Positions 24,123-33,501 of a DNA stretch of 64,000 bases are shown piece after piece. The DNA is from Clostridiales bacterium (GTDB lineage Bacteria > Bacillota > Clostridia > Lachnospirales > Lachnospiraceae), in assembly GCA_018376135.1 (NCBI GenBank), contig JAHABX010000010.1, positions 1 through 64,000 on the forward strand, in the 5' to 3' direction. The notes beneath the pieces were generated by a model. That model was not told where the DNA came from, ran no database searches, and was given only the letters and a program-made list of their open reading frames with translations. The first letter of the stretch is position 1. Every line of letters starts with the position of its first letter. Position numbers and translations under genes: made by a program.

Positions 24123-24869
24123 CTACTTTTTCACAAACTGCACCAGTACCCGTCCGATCCGGCACAGATCCGTGAACCAGGCAAAGGGCACGCCGTTCTC
24201 CCGAAGCGCACGGTGTCCCTCCTTCAGAGACTCCACATATGCCTGCAGGCTTCCGGTGCTTGTTCCTCCATGAGACATATAGATCAGCACCTCCGGCAGA
24301 TAGGACAGACGGACCTCTCTTCGGTACAGGATACGGACCATGAACTCATAATCAGCGGCGATCCGGTAATCTTCCTTATATAATCCAAAACGCTCATATA
24401 CTTCTCTTCGCAGATACAGGGTGGGATGTCCGGGCATCCAGCCGCTTCGGATGCTTCCCTGTCCCTGGTGCCATCTGCGCACCACCTTTTCTCCGTCCAT
24501 ATAGCACAGGTCTCCATGGACGCCATCCGTATCCTCCAGCTCCATGACCTCCACCATCCGGCGGATCACGCCCTCGTCCGCATACTGGTCAAAGCAGCAC
24601 CCGATCACATCACCCGCTGCCAGTCGGATTCCCTTGTTGATGGCATCATAGATCCCGTGATCCGGTTCCGAGATCCAGCGCACCCGTCCCGGCAGGCGCT
24701 CCTCCATCTGCCGGATCAGCTCCATGGTCCCGTCTGTGGATCCTCCGTCCACGATAATATATTCCAGATTTTCATAATCCTGTCTTGCCACCTGTTCCAT
24801 GATCTTTTCCAGGTTAGCCGCATCATTGTAGGTCGTCGTAATGACCGATACCTTCGGTAAAGTTCTCAT
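24123..24869 (-). CDS. GT2 glycosyltransferase (WcaA-like)
   Basis: A 248-residue protein: VSVITTTYNDAANLEKI, IIVDGGSTDGTMELI and SEPDHGIYDAINKGI are the nucleotide-sugar block, and GHPTLYLRREVYERFG the acceptor-side block of WcaA-like GT2 enzymes. It overlaps the upstream GT4 gene by 4 bp (ATGA), so the two are translationally coupled. It is probably a cytoplasmic sugar transferase for the repeat unit. Confidence 0.9.
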   Translation of the reverse strand: MRTLPKVSVITTTYNDAANLEKIMEQVARQDYENLEYIIVDGGSTDGTMELIRQMEERLPGRVRWISEPDHGIYDAINKGIRLAAGDVIGCCFDQYADEGVIRRMVEVMELEDTDGVHGDLCYMDGEKVVRRWHQGQGSIRSGWMPGHPTLYLRREVYERFGLYKEDYRIAADYEFMVRILYRREVRLSYLPEVLIYMSHGGTSTGSLQAYVESLKEGHRALRENGVPFAWFTDLCRIGRVLVQFVKK

Positions 24870-26083
24870 AGCCTCTCCCTGGCTGCCAGAGCGTGATACA
24901 GCTCCACATATCTCTGAAAACAGCCATATTTCTCATATTGTTCTGCCCGCCTCTCACAGGCTTCTCCTGCCTTCGGATGCTCCCTCTCCTCCAGAACAGC
25001 CTGAAGAAGCGCTTCTTTGTCTCCTTTGGGAACCACCCTTCCGCAGCTCTCATCCAGACTCTCCGGACTTCCTCCGGTCCGGAACGTGATGACCGGAGTC
25101 CCGCAGGAAAGCGCTTCCAGATTCGTGGTCGGGAAATTATCCTCCAGCGTCGCATTGACAAATACATCTGCCATGGAATAATACTCCGCCAGCTCCTCCG
25201 CACTGGAGGTCCGCTCCAGCCCCAGTATATTGGACGGAAGTTCTTTTAGCTGCTTTTTATTAAGTCCGATCAGGATGATCCGGAACTCTTCCGGAAGCCT
25301 CTTTGCCAGCTCCAGAAAATACTCCAGTCCCTTGCGCCGTTCCCATACATTCGCCACTCCGAGAATGAGGAAGCTGTCCTTCAGCCCCAGCCGCTCCCGA
25401 AGTCCGCTGTCCCTATAGCAGAATCTGCTCCGGTCGATCCCGTTTGGAATCACCTGTACCGGATAATCCCTCAGGAAGGACTGCTTCACTTCCTCTGCCA
25501 GCCACCGGGACGGCACCACAATGGTCAAATCTGGCACTCCCGTGAATGCGGCTTTCTTCCGCTGGAAATTCCGCGCCGTATTGTTTTTAAAAAGCGCATA
25601 CGGGTACGTATTCTTATATTCCCCACAGGACGCGCAGCTATGCTTCCATCCGTCACAGGAATGATAATCGTAGAAGGCACAGTGCCCCGTATAGGACCAG
25701 CAGTCATGCAGAGTCCACACCACCGGTCTGCCCGCTTTCTTCAGATACGCAAACAAAAGCTCCACCTGAAGAACAAATCCGTGAATGTTATGCAGATGGA
25801 TCACATCCGGATCCCACTGCTCTATCCGGGCGATCAGCCTTCTGGTCTGCCCTGCGGAGGCAAATCCATGTTCCCCCTTAAAAAATGTGGAGAGTACATG
25901 AAATCCCATATCCGGACTGCTTCCGAAGCGGTATGCATCGATCCCCTCCGGCGCTGTCCGTCTGCCGTAGGCGATGATCCCGCTGTCCCCGTTTTTCTCC
26001 AGTGTATGATAAATATCCACCGTAATGCGCCCCACGCTTCCGCTTCCGCACACGGTACTGATCTGTAAGACCTTCACATGCAT
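24866..26083 (-). CDS. GT4 glycosyltransferase
   Basis: A 405-residue GT-B enzyme and the first gene of the leftward glycan operon. N-terminal domain: VLQISTVCGSGSVGRI and DVIHLHNIHG. C-terminal domain: VIPNGIDRSRF, ILGVANVWERRKGLEYF and the E-x7-E motif region EALSCGTPVITF. A Cys/His-rich stretch (CWSYTGHCAFYDYHSCDGWKHSC) is common in colanic-acid-type GT4 enzymes that begin TLHDCW. The ATG at 26083 is very close to AGGAA, so a GTG two codons later is an alternative start. Confidence 0.9.
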   Translation of the reverse strand: MHVKVLQISTVCGSGSVGRITVDIYHTLEKNGDSGIIAYGRRTAPEGIDAYRFGSSPDMGFHVLSTFFKGEHGFASAGQTRRLIARIEQWDPDVIHLHNIHGFVLQVELLFAYLKKAGRPVVWTLHDCWSYTGHCAFYDYHSCDGWKHSCASCGEYKNTYPYALFKNNTARNFQRKKAAFTGVPDLTIVVPSRWLAEEVKQSFLRDYPVQVIPNGIDRSRFCYRDSGLRERLGLKDSFLILGVANVWERRKGLEYFLELAKRLPEEFRIILIGLNKKQLKELPSNILGLERTSSAEELAEYYSMADVFVNATLEDNFPTTNLEALSCGTPVITFRTGGSPESLDESCGRVVPKGDKEALLQAVLEEREHPKAGEACERRAEQYEKYGCFQRYVELYHALAARERL

Positions 26084-26140
26084 TTCCTGCGCAGTTCATT
26101 GCCTGCGCATCCTTTCTGTGTTATACTTGACCAAGACCAT

Positions 26141-26180
26141 CCTGATACCGCGGATTGCTCCATTGCTTCGCAATTCCTGG
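26141..26180. repeat. REP-like interspersed repeat, copy A
   Basis: This shares about 36 of 40 positions with 34606-34645 (CCTGAT-CCGCGGATTGCT...CGCAATTCC). GCGGATTGC and GCAATTCC(C)GC can pair as an imperfect hairpin. It lies in the spacer between the divergent GT4 and fucosyltransferase-like genes, 33 bp before the latter's start. Confidence 0.65.
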
Positions 26181-26212
26181 CATCACAAATAATAATTAAG
26201 CGAGGTATATCA

Positions 26213-27001
26213 ATGATAATCATACAACCTTCCGGTGGTTTATGCAATAGAATGCGTGTGATTAATTCCGGCTGGAGACTTGCAAGGGAGAGAAAAGAAA
26301 AGCTTCTTGTGCTCTGGAACTGCAATACAGAGCTGAACTGCCCCTTTGAATCCCTGTTCCGCCCCGTAACGGAGTTCAGGATCACCAGCATCCGCTCCGT
26401 GGCAGATCCCCGAAAGCTCTTTTACCAGAAGACCGCCCGGAGCTACCTGACCAATGAGGAGATCCTGGCTCACCGGGATCAGAGCGGCTGTCTGGAGGAA
26501 GACTATGTCAGCAGCCTGAAAAGCAACTGCTATATCTTTACCTGGGAACAGTTCTATCCCTCTGAGGACTACCATCTGTTCATTCCTACCGATACGCTCC
26601 AGAAAAGGATCGATGAGATGACCGCCCGTTTTGGCGCCTCCTGTGTTGGCGTCCATATCCGCCGCACGGATAACCAGCCAGCCATCGGCAAAAGCTCCAC
26701 GGAAGCATTTATCCGGTCCATGCAGAAGGAACTGGCCGAGGACCCGGATACCATGTTCTATCTTGCAACGGATGACATGGAGGAGGAAGCCCGTCTCAGA
26801 GAAGCCTTTCCAGACCGTATTCTTTCCAATCAAAAACGCTGCCTCCAAAGAGACAGCGTTGAGGGCATGCATGATGCCCTTTTAGATCTGTATTGTCTTG
26901 CATCTACCCGCAGGATCATCGGCAGCTACTTCAGCTCCTTTACCGACATTGCAGCCGATATGCGGGGGATCCCGAAAATCATAGCAGGAGAGGAACTCTG
27001 A
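26213..27001 (+). CDS. Fucosyltransferase-like protein (O-FucT/NodZ-type fold)
   Basis: A 262-residue protein from the ATG at 26213 (AGCGAGG upstream; the longer frame crosses the REP-like repeat). IQPSGGLCNRMRVI is the GDP-binding glycine loop, VGVHIRRTDNQPA the HxRRxD motif, and FYLATDDMEEEARL the third block shared by alpha-1,2- and alpha-1,6-fucosyltransferases and O-FucT. It probably transfers fucose or a similar GDP-sugar. It is divergent from the glycan operon and has its own terminator, so it may be separately controlled. Confidence 0.75.
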   Translation: MIIIQPSGGLCNRMRVINSGWRLARERKEKLLVLWNCNTELNCPFESLFRPVTEFRITSIRSVADPRKLFYQKTARSYLTNEEILAHRDQSGCLEEDYVSSLKSNCYIFTWEQFYPSEDYHLFIPTDTLQKRIDEMTARFGASCVGVHIRRTDNQPAIGKSSTEAFIRSMQKELAEDPDTMFYLATDDMEEEARLREAFPDRILSNQKRCLQRDSVEGMHDALLDLYCLASTRRIIGSYFSSFTDIAADMRGIPKIIAGEEL

Positions 27002-27018
27002 TTCCTCTCCTGCTTTTT
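26984..27018 (+). terminator. Terminator of the fucosyltransferase-like gene
   Basis: GCAGGAGAGGAA (26984-26995) pairs exactly with TTCCTCTCCTGC (27002-27013), followed by TTTTT. The stem overlaps the stop codon. Confidence 0.9.
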
Positions 27019-27039
27019 GCTTCTGTATTCAGTAATTGC

Positions 27040-27384
27040 TTATTCAGCAGCCTGCTCTGCGTTTTCCGCATCAGCTTCTGCGTCTGCCTCTGCGTCAGCT
27101 TCCTCACCTTCTGCAGGTGCTTCCTCCGGTGCTTCACCTTCTGCAGGCGCTTCCTCCGGTGCTTCACCTTCTGCAGGCGCTTCCTCCGGTGCTTCACCCT
27201 CTGCTGGCGCCTCTTCCGGTTCTTCGCCCTCTGCAGGTGCCTCCTCCGGTGCCTCGGTGCTCTCCTCTACTGTCTCTTCCACAGCCGGTTCCGTATTCGT
27301 GTCCTCAGAAGAGCTGCCACAGCCCATCAGCACTGCTGTCGAAAGTACTCCAATGCAGCATAATGTTAAAATTCTCTTTTTCAT
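27040..27384 (-). CDS. Small lipoprotein with Glu/Ala/Pro 10-residue repeats
   Basis: A 114-residue protein. A lipoprotein signal (MKKRILTLCC...VLMGCGSSSE, Cys22 as lipidation site) is followed almost only by an acidic low-complexity tail: four to five tandem copies of EEAPAEGEAP and then (EADAEAD)n. It is an extracellular, membrane-tethered, highly acidic, disordered protein. No function is recognised. The repeat DNA (30-bp period, about 27105-27245) resembles the E/A/P linkers of the local substrate-binding lipoproteins, so it may be a linker that has lost or never had its domain. RBS is AAAGGAG. Confidence 0.7.
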   Translation of the reverse strand: MKKRILTLCCIGVLSTAVLMGCGSSSEDTNTEPAVEETVEESTEAPEEAPAEGEEPEEAPAEGEAPEEAPAEGEAPEEAPAEGEAPEEAPAEGEEADAEADAEADAENAEQAAE

Positions 27385-27498
27385 AATCTTTTCTCCTTTC
27401 GTTGATTACGTTCTCAAGGATACCGAATCTTTGTGTACATTCGGTGACGAAAAAATTATGATTTTATTAAGATAAACTGAAGATACCGTTCAAAATTC

Positions 27499-27518
27499 TA
27501 AAGTTTTACAAAACTTTA
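27499..27518 (-). terminator. Likely terminator of glgB
   Basis: TAAAGTTTT-AC-AAAACTTTA (27499-27518) is a perfect 9-bp hairpin. It overlaps the glgB stop codon and is followed on the minus strand by an A/T-rich tract. It is AT-rich and therefore weak. Confidence 0.45.
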
Positions 27519-29450
27519 AAACTCAAATACTGCAATTCCATAAGGCGAAAGCGGATATTCCACATAATACTTCTGGTTATCGCACGCGCCCTTCTTTGCT
27601 TCATAAATCTCCGGCTTCTCAATGCCTTTGCCGCCAAATTCGGCTGCATCTCCGTCCAGAACCAGCTTATATTTCTTCTTCCTCGGTACGCCTACCCGGT
27701 AATCCGGACGCTCCATCGGCGTGAAGTTCATCACAAACAGCAGATTCTTCCGTTTGCTCCTGCTGTAGCGCACAAAGCTGAAGATACTCCTGAAACAGTC
27801 ATCCGCATTGATCCACTGGAAACCGTCCCAGCTGTCATCCAGCTCATAGAGACAGCGGTATTTCTTATACATATGCAGAAGCGCCTTCACGTAATTCTGC
27901 ATCTGCTGATGGCGTTCTTCTCTCAGAAGATACCAGTCAAGCTCCCGTGCCTCGCTCCATTCCTGAAGCTGGGCAAACTCATCGCCCATAAACAGGAGCT
28001 TCTTGCCGGGATGACCGAACATAAAAGTATATCCCGCCTTCAGATTCGCAAACTTATCATCCAGATATCCGGGCATCTTATTCAGCATGGAGCACTTCAG
28101 ATGCACCACCTCATCATGGGACAGAACAAGTATGTAATTCTCACTGCACGCATAGCTCATGGAGAAGGTCATCTTGTTATGATTGTCCTTACGGAAATAC
28201 GGATCCAGCTTCATATATTCCAGGAAATCATTCATCCAGCCCATATTCCACTTGAAGGAGAAGCCAAGTCCGTCCTCCTCCACATCTCTGGTAACTCCCG
28301 GCCATGCAGTGGACTCCTCCGCAATGATCATGGAGCCGTCATTCCTTCCCTTGATGATGGAATTCAGATGCTTGAAGAACCAGATCGCCTCCAGGTTCTG
28401 ATTTCCGCCATACTTGTTGGGAAGCCACTGACCGTCCCGCTTGCCATAGTCCAGATACAGCATGGACGCCACTGCATCCACCCGCAGACCGTCGATATGA
28501 TAATGTCCGATCCAGTACAGGGCATTGGCGATCAGGAAGTTGCGCACCTCCGACTTTTCATAGTTGAAGATCTTGGTTCCCCAGTCCGGATGCTCTCCTC
28601 TGCGGCTGTCCGGATGCTCATAAAGAGGTGTCCCGTCAAAATTAGCCAGCCCGTGTCCGTCTCTTGGGAAATGTGCCGGAACCCAGTCCAGGATCACGCC
28701 GATGTTGTTCTTATGCAGATAATCCACCAGATACTGGAAGTCCTCCGGCTTGCCGTGGCGGGATGTGGGCGCAAAATACCCGGTCACCTGATAGCCCCAG
28801 GAGCCGTCAAAGGGATGCTCTGCGATTCCCATCAGTTCCACATGGGTGTATCCCATCTCCTTTACATACTGGACCAGCTCCACCGCAAATTCCCGGTAAT
28901 TGTAATATCCGTCCTCCCCTTCCTCATGGGGATGGCGTCTCCAGGAGCCCGGATGCACCTCATAGATGGACATGGCTTCTTCCGGTCCGTTCCATGACTT
29001 CCGCTTCTCCATCCATTTCTCATCATGCCAGACAAAATGATCGATATCCGCCACTCTGGATGCATTGCCCGGACGCTTCTCCGCATAGAACGCAAAGGGA
29101 TCCGCCTTATAGAGGTATTCCCCGGTCTTCGTCTCGATCAGATATTTATACATACAGCCCGCTTCCAGCTCCGGAACAAAGACCTCATAAATGCCAAGAG
29201 GTTCCAGACGGGTCATCTCATATCCGTCGGTTCCCCAGCGATTGAATTCACCAACCACACGCACGCGCTTCGCATTGGGCGCCCAGACCGCAAAATATAC
29301 GCCCTTTTCGCCTCCCTGCTCTGCCAGATGGGCTCCCAGCTTCTTATAAATCTCATAATGAGTACCCTGTCCAAAGAGATACTGGTCCATATCAGTAACT
29401 GCACACCATGGACGTTCTTCCACTGTTGTTTTTACTACTTTTTTACCCAT
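27516..29450 (-). CDS. glgB: 1,4-alpha-glucan branching enzyme
   Basis: A 644-residue GH13 enzyme with an N-terminal CBM48-like domain (GVYFAVWAPNAKRVRVVGEFN) and catalytic (beta/alpha)8 barrel. The nucleophile Asp is in GLRVDAVASMLYLDY, the acid/base Glu in IIAEESTAWP, and the third carboxylate in LSHDEVVH. A C-terminal beta domain closes it. It makes alpha-1,6 branches in glycogen. It lies 11 bp after the upstream alpha-amylase-family gene, in one operon. RBS is GGGGAG. No glgC/glgA genes are in the window. Confidence 0.96.
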   Translation of the reverse strand: MGKKVVKTTVEERPWCAVTDMDQYLFGQGTHYEIYKKLGAHLAEQGGEKGVYFAVWAPNAKRVRVVGEFNRWGTDGYEMTRLEPLGIYEVFVPELEAGCMYKYLIETKTGEYLYKADPFAFYAEKRPGNASRVADIDHFVWHDEKWMEKRKSWNGPEEAMSIYEVHPGSWRRHPHEEGEDGYYNYREFAVELVQYVKEMGYTHVELMGIAEHPFDGSWGYQVTGYFAPTSRHGKPEDFQYLVDYLHKNNIGVILDWVPAHFPRDGHGLANFDGTPLYEHPDSRRGEHPDWGTKIFNYEKSEVRNFLIANALYWIGHYHIDGLRVDAVASMLYLDYGKRDGQWLPNKYGGNQNLEAIWFFKHLNSIIKGRNDGSMIIAEESTAWPGVTRDVEEDGLGFSFKWNMGWMNDFLEYMKLDPYFRKDNHNKMTFSMSYACSENYILVLSHDEVVHLKCSMLNKMPGYLDDKFANLKAGYTFMFGHPGKKLLFMGDEFAQLQEWSEARELDWYLLREERHQQMQNYVKALLHMYKKYRCLYELDDSWDGFQWINADDCFRSIFSFVRYSRSKRKNLLFVMNFTPMERPDYRVGVPRKKKYKLVLDGDAAEFGGKGIEKPEIYEAKKGACDNQKYYVEYPLSPYGIAVFEF

Positions 29451-29461
29451 ACGTCTCCCCT

Positions 29462-30814
29462 CTATCCGAACAGAAAGATTCTGCCCGAGTTTTCCTCTAA
29501 TGATACGGTTATTCTATCACATTCTGCTGTATTTTCACACCCCAAAAATACATCTGTATAGTGATTTTTACCAACAGGATTCGGGATATCGAAGGAAGCA
29601 GGCGCATCGTCGCAGTTTACTGCCACAACCACTGCCTGATCCCCCAGAACCATGGCATATGCGTACTGCCGGTTCCGAAGATAAAGCTCCCGGTACGCAC
29701 CGTCGGTCAGGCATGGGCATTCCTTTTTCAGCCTGCCAAGTACAGCCAGCAGCCCGGGAAGCTCCGGCGCCGGGGGCTGTTCCTGAAGGCCGGTCAGCTC
29801 CAGCGCCGGGCGCAGCGGATCGTCATTGCAGCCTTCCTTCCTGCCCTCGATCCCCCATTCACTTCCGTAATAGATCGACGGAATCCCCGGCAGCGTATAG
29901 GACAGCATCCATACCAGCGGCAGATGCTTCTTCTTTGTCAGCTTCGACGCGATCCGGTCCACATCGTGGTTATCCACAAAGGAATACAGCTTCCTGCCCC
30001 GATAGATCCCCCCGTTGGCATCAAACTGTCTGCGGATCGTGTGTGCGATCTCAAAATAATTGTGGTCGTTGTGACCGGAATAAAGCCCCTTATGAAGCTC
30101 ATAATTGGTCACGGAGTGCAAAAGCCCCGGCTCGGTCCAGCGGCTGTAATCTCCGTGGATCACCTCGCCCATCAGCCAGAAGTCCTCCTTCTCACTCTCT
30201 GTCATACTGCGCATGTCCCTCATAAACTGGAAATCCAGACAATCCGCACAGTCCAGACGGATACCGTCAATATCGAACTCATGGATCCAGAAACGGATCA
30301 CATCGAACAGATACTCTCTGACACCTGTATCCTGCAGATTCAGGTTCGCCAGCTCAAAACAGTTTCTCCATGCCTTATACCAGAAGCCGTCGTTATAGCA
30401 GGTATTTCCCTGAAAGCTTAATTCCTGATACCAGCCGCAGTATTGGGAACGTTCCCGATTCTGCTGAATATCCCGGAAAGCCCAGAACTCCCTGCCTGTG
30501 TGGTTGAATACACCGTCCACCACCACCTTGATCCCCGCCTCATGACAATAGCGGACGAATTCCTTAAAATCCTCATTGTCACCCAGACGCCGGTCCACAA
30601 GCTTATAATCCCGTGTGTCATAACCATGGGATGTGGACTCAAAAAGCGGTCCGATATACACTGCCGTACAGCCAAGCTCCCGGATATGATCCACCCAGGG
30701 CATCAGCTTTGGCAGCCGGTGTACGATCTCCTCCTGCTCATTATATTTCGGCGCTCCCAGCATCCCAAGCGGATACATGTGATAGAACACCGCACTTTCA
30801 TACCATTTCCCCAT
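29462..30814 (-). CDS. Alpha-amylase family glycosyl hydrolase (GH13, maltodextrin-acting)
   Basis: A 450-residue intracellular GH13 enzyme without signal peptide. The ATG at 30814 is chosen for AAGGAGG upstream. Catalytic residues: Asp in GIRLDCADCLDF, Glu in LMGEVIHGD, Asp in VDNHDVDR; VDGVFNHTGREF is the first conserved region. It lacks the N-terminal domain typical of cyclomaltodextrinases and is shorter than most. It likely trims maltodextrins or glycogen in concert with GlgB. Confidence 0.9.
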   Translation of the reverse strand: MGKWYESAVFYHMYPLGMLGAPKYNEQEEIVHRLPKLMPWVDHIRELGCTAVYIGPLFESTSHGYDTRDYKLVDRRLGDNEDFKEFVRYCHEAGIKVVVDGVFNHTGREFWAFRDIQQNRERSQYCGWYQELSFQGNTCYNDGFWYKAWRNCFELANLNLQDTGVREYLFDVIRFWIHEFDIDGIRLDCADCLDFQFMRDMRSMTESEKEDFWLMGEVIHGDYSRWTEPGLLHSVTNYELHKGLYSGHNDHNYFEIAHTIRRQFDANGGIYRGRKLYSFVDNHDVDRIASKLTKKKHLPLVWMLSYTLPGIPSIYYGSEWGIEGRKEGCNDDPLRPALELTGLQEQPPAPELPGLLAVLGRLKKECPCLTDGAYRELYLRNRQYAYAMVLGDQAVVVAVNCDDAPASFDIPNPVGKNHYTDVFLGCENTAECDRITVSLEENSGRIFLFG

Positions 30815-30846
30815 AAAATATGTCCTCCTTGAAGTCATCTGTCCCT

Positions 30847-30876
30847 ATTATACTAAAAAGCAGGAGGGGGATGCAA
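30847..30876 (-). promoter_or_regulatory. Promoter of the amylase-glgB operon
   Basis: On the minus strand TTGCAT (30871-30876), 18-bp spacer, TATAAT (30847-30852), about 30 bp before the start. The -35 is embedded in the terminator of the upstream liv operon. Confidence 0.6.
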
Positions 30877-30902
30877 CCTTTATATGTGCTGCATCCCCCT
30901 CC
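30855..30902 (-). terminator. Terminator of the liv operon
   Basis: GGAGGGGGATGCA (30863-30875) pairs perfectly with TGCATCCCCCTCC (30890-30902). The minus-strand transcript then reads UUUUU (30855-30859). It lies just past livF. Confidence 0.9.
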
Positions 30903-30932
30903 CGGGATCTCTTAAAAGGCGGTCGTATAAAA

Positions 30933-31643
30933 CTACTCGCCCAAATATGCTTTTTTCACGGACTCATCATTCAGCAGATCCTGTGCTCTGCCCTCCAGCA
31001 CGATACGTCCCGTCTCCAGAACATAGCCTCTGTCTGCAATGGAAAGCGCTTTCTTCGCATTCTGCTCTACCAGAAGTACAGTCGTTCCGCCTGCGCTTAC
31101 CTTCTTAATGATGTCAAAGATCTCATTTACAAAGATCGGTGACAGACCCATGGACGGCTCATCCATAAGAATGATCCTGGGCTTGGACATGAGTGCACGT
31201 CCCATGGCAAGCATCTGCTGCTCACCGCCGGACAGCGTTCCAGCCGGCTGATTCTTACGCTCCTCCAGACGGGGGAAACGTTTGTAGACCATCTGCAGAG
31301 TCTCTTCGATCTCGTCCTTGCTGCTCCTTGTATATGCGCCCAGCTTCAGGTTCTGAAGCACGCTCAGGGATGCGAATACCCGTCTGCCCTCCGGCACATG
31401 TGCCATTCCGGCAGATACGATCTTGTGCGCCGGGATCCTGGTAATGTCCGTTCCCTCAAAGGTAACGGTTCCGTGCTTTGGCGCGATCAGACCGGAGACC
31501 GTATGGAGAATGGTGGTCTTGCCCGCACCGTTGGCTCCGATCAGCGCAATGACCTCACCCTCATTTACCTGGAAGGAAATTCCCTTGATCGCCTGTATCA
31601 TTCCATAATAGACTTCCAGGTCTTTAATCTCAAGCATAGCCAT
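30933..31643 (-). CDS. livF: Branched-chain amino acid ABC transporter ATP-binding protein LivF
   Basis: A 236-residue ATPase: Walker A GANGAGKTT, signature LSGGEQQML, Walker B RIILMDEPSMGL. Its length and the AHVPEGRRVFASLSVLQNL segment are typical of LivF. It is the last gene of livJ-livH-livM-livG-livF. It powers uptake of branched-chain or related amino acids at the inner face of the membrane. Confidence 0.95.
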   Translation of the reverse strand: MAMLEIKDLEVYYGMIQAIKGISFQVNEGEVIALIGANGAGKTTILHTVSGLIAPKHGTVTFEGTDITRIPAHKIVSAGMAHVPEGRRVFASLSVLQNLKLGAYTRSSKDEIEETLQMVYKRFPRLEERKNQPAGTLSGGEQQMLAMGRALMSKPRIILMDEPSMGLSPIFVNEIFDIIKKVSAGGTTVLLVEQNAKKALSIADRGYVLETGRIVLEGRAQDLLNDESVKKAYLGE

Positions 31644-31655
31644 ATGTCTTTCCTC

Positions 31656-32420
31656 CTATTCTCCAAGATATGCCGTGATGACCTTCGGGTCCTGCAATAC
31701 CACGGAGGTATCTCCGCAGGCAAGCACCTGCCCAAAGTTCAGAACTGTCAGCTTCTCACAAATACCGGAGACCAGCTTCATATCATGCTCGATCAGGAGA
31801 ATGGTCATATGGAATTCATCTCTTACAAAACGGATCGTATCCATCAGTTCCTGAGTCTCGTTGGGATTCATGCCGGCAGCCGGCTCATCCAGAAGCAGAA
31901 GCTTCGGATTGGTCGCAAGCGCTCTTGCGATCTCCAGCTTTCTCTGCTTGCCGTAAGGCAGATTGGACGCTTTGTAATCCGCTTCCTGATCCAGATCAAA
32001 CACCTTCAGGATCTCCATGGCACGCTCATCCATTGCCTTCTCCGCCCGATAATATCCCGGAAGACGTAAGATACCGGTCAGCGTAGAATAAATATATTCC
32101 TTCTGATTGTGAAGTCCTGCCTTTACATTATCCAGCACCGTCAGATCTGAAAACAGACGGATATTCTGGAACGTTCTGGCAACTCCTGCTTTATTGATCT
32201 CGATATTGGTCTTTCCGGTAATATCCTCGCCATCCAGAAAGATCTTGCCGTCCGTGGGCTTATACACACCGGTCAGCATATTGAAGACTGTGGTCTTACC
32301 TGCTCCGTTGGGTCCGATCAGACCATAGAGCTGCCCCTTCTCGATCTTCAGATTAAAATTGTCAACCGCACGAAGTCCTCCAAAAGAGATGCCAAGGCTG
32401 TTTACTTCCAGCATAGCCAT
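31656..32420 (-). CDS. livG: Branched-chain amino acid ABC transporter ATP-binding protein LivG
   Basis: A 254-residue ATPase: Walker A GPNGAGKTT, signature-region LPYGKQRKLEIARAL (degenerate LSGGQ typical of LivG) and Walker B LLLLDEPAAGMNPNE. The sequence VARTFQNIRLF is characteristic. It starts with MAMLEV, nearly the same as livF. It lies 1 bp before the livM stop, in the operon. Confidence 0.95.
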   Translation of the reverse strand: MAMLEVNSLGISFGGLRAVDNFNLKIEKGQLYGLIGPNGAGKTTVFNMLTGVYKPTDGKIFLDGEDITGKTNIEINKAGVARTFQNIRLFSDLTVLDNVKAGLHNQKEYIYSTLTGILRLPGYYRAEKAMDERAMEILKVFDLDQEADYKASNLPYGKQRKLEIARALATNPKLLLLDEPAAGMNPNETQELMDTIRFVRDEFHMTILLIEHDMKLVSGICEKLTVLNFGQVLACGDTSVVLQDPKVITAYLGE

Positions 32421-32421
32421 A

Positions 32422-33486
32422 TTACTGTACCTCCTTTTCTCTCTTATGCAGCAGCTTTGCAGGTGAATAGCGCTCTCTTAACTCGATCGCCCTCGGACTC
32501 CATGTGAAGATCATCGTAGCGATCAGTACCACTGCATAGATCAGCATACGGTACTCGTTCAGAGATCTCAAAAGCTCCGGAAGCAGGGTCAGTACCACTG
32601 CCGCGATCATGGAACCGCGGATACTTCCGATTCCTCCCAGAACCACAAACACCAGGATCATGATAGACATGTTGTATCCGAAGTTCTTGGGAAGCGCAGT
32701 AAGGGTAGAAAGATTATGCGCATACAGCACGCCTGCCGCTCCTGCCAGAGCTGCGGAAACGCTGAACGCAAGAATCTTATATTTCGTAATATTAATTCCG
32801 ATGGACTCAGCCGCAATCCGGTTGTCACGGATCGCCATAATCGCACGACCGGTTCTGGAATGCACCAGATTGGTCACGATGATCAGGGTGATCAGCACCA
32901 GAATCACACCAAGGGTAAAGTTGGAATCAGAAGGAGTGCCCGTAATGCCCTGTGCACCCTTGATGATGATCACTCCATCGGGCTCCATGCCAAGAGACAT
33001 GGCATCCTTCATGGAAAAATGGAAGCCCTGGCTGTCTCTTCCAAGATAGATGACATTCACAAGGTTCTTAATGATCTCGCCAAAAGCAAGGGTAACGATG
33101 GCAAGATAGTCTCCGCGGAGACGGAGTACCGGAATACCGATCAGGACACCGCAGATGCCTGCACATACCACACCCACCAGCACCGCAAGGAGAAACCGTA
33201 CCGTGGGAACCGTGATGGTCTCCATCATACACTTGGAGAATACCGCACTGGCAAAAGCACCCACACACATAAAGCCTGCATGACCAAGGCTGAGCTCACC
33301 CAGAATACCAACCGTCAGGTTCAGGGATACTGCCAGGATCACATATACACAAAGAGGAACCAGGATACCCTTCAGAAGACTGCTCATGTTTCCTGTCCTC
33401 ATAAAAATCTCACACAAGATATAAGCCAGAACTACAATTCCATAAGTGATCAGGTTGTTCTTGGCTGTCTTTGATAATTTTTTCAT
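32422..33486 (-). CDS. livM: Branched-chain amino acid ABC transporter permease LivM
   Basis: A 354-residue permease with about ten helices. The ATG at 33486 is chosen because GGAGG lies 8 nt upstream; an in-frame GTG at 33501 overlaps that RBS. GELSLGHAGFMCVGAF and LRLRGDYLAIVTLAFGEI are the LivM hallmarks. It forms the channel with LivH. Confidence 0.95.
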   Translation of the reverse strand: MKKLSKTAKNNLITYGIVVLAYILCEIFMRTGNMSSLLKGILVPLCVYVILAVSLNLTVGILGELSLGHAGFMCVGAFASAVFSKCMMETITVPTVRFLLAVLVGVVCAGICGVLIGIPVLRLRGDYLAIVTLAFGEIIKNLVNVIYLGRDSQGFHFSMKDAMSLGMEPDGVIIIKGAQGITGTPSDSNFTLGVILVLITLIIVTNLVHSRTGRAIMAIRDNRIAAESIGINITKYKILAFSVSAALAGAAGVLYAHNLSTLTALPKNFGYNMSIMILVFVVLGGIGSIRGSMIAAVVLTLLPELLRSLNEYRMLIYAVVLIATMIFTWSPRAIELRERYSPAKLLHKREKEVQ

Positions 33487-33501
33487 TTTCCCAACCTCCA
33501 C

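Noticed and set aside
27040..27384. Plus-strand Ser/Ala-rich frames across the lipoprotein repeats
   Set aside because: They are products of the repeat read in reverse; the minus frame has a lipobox and RBS.
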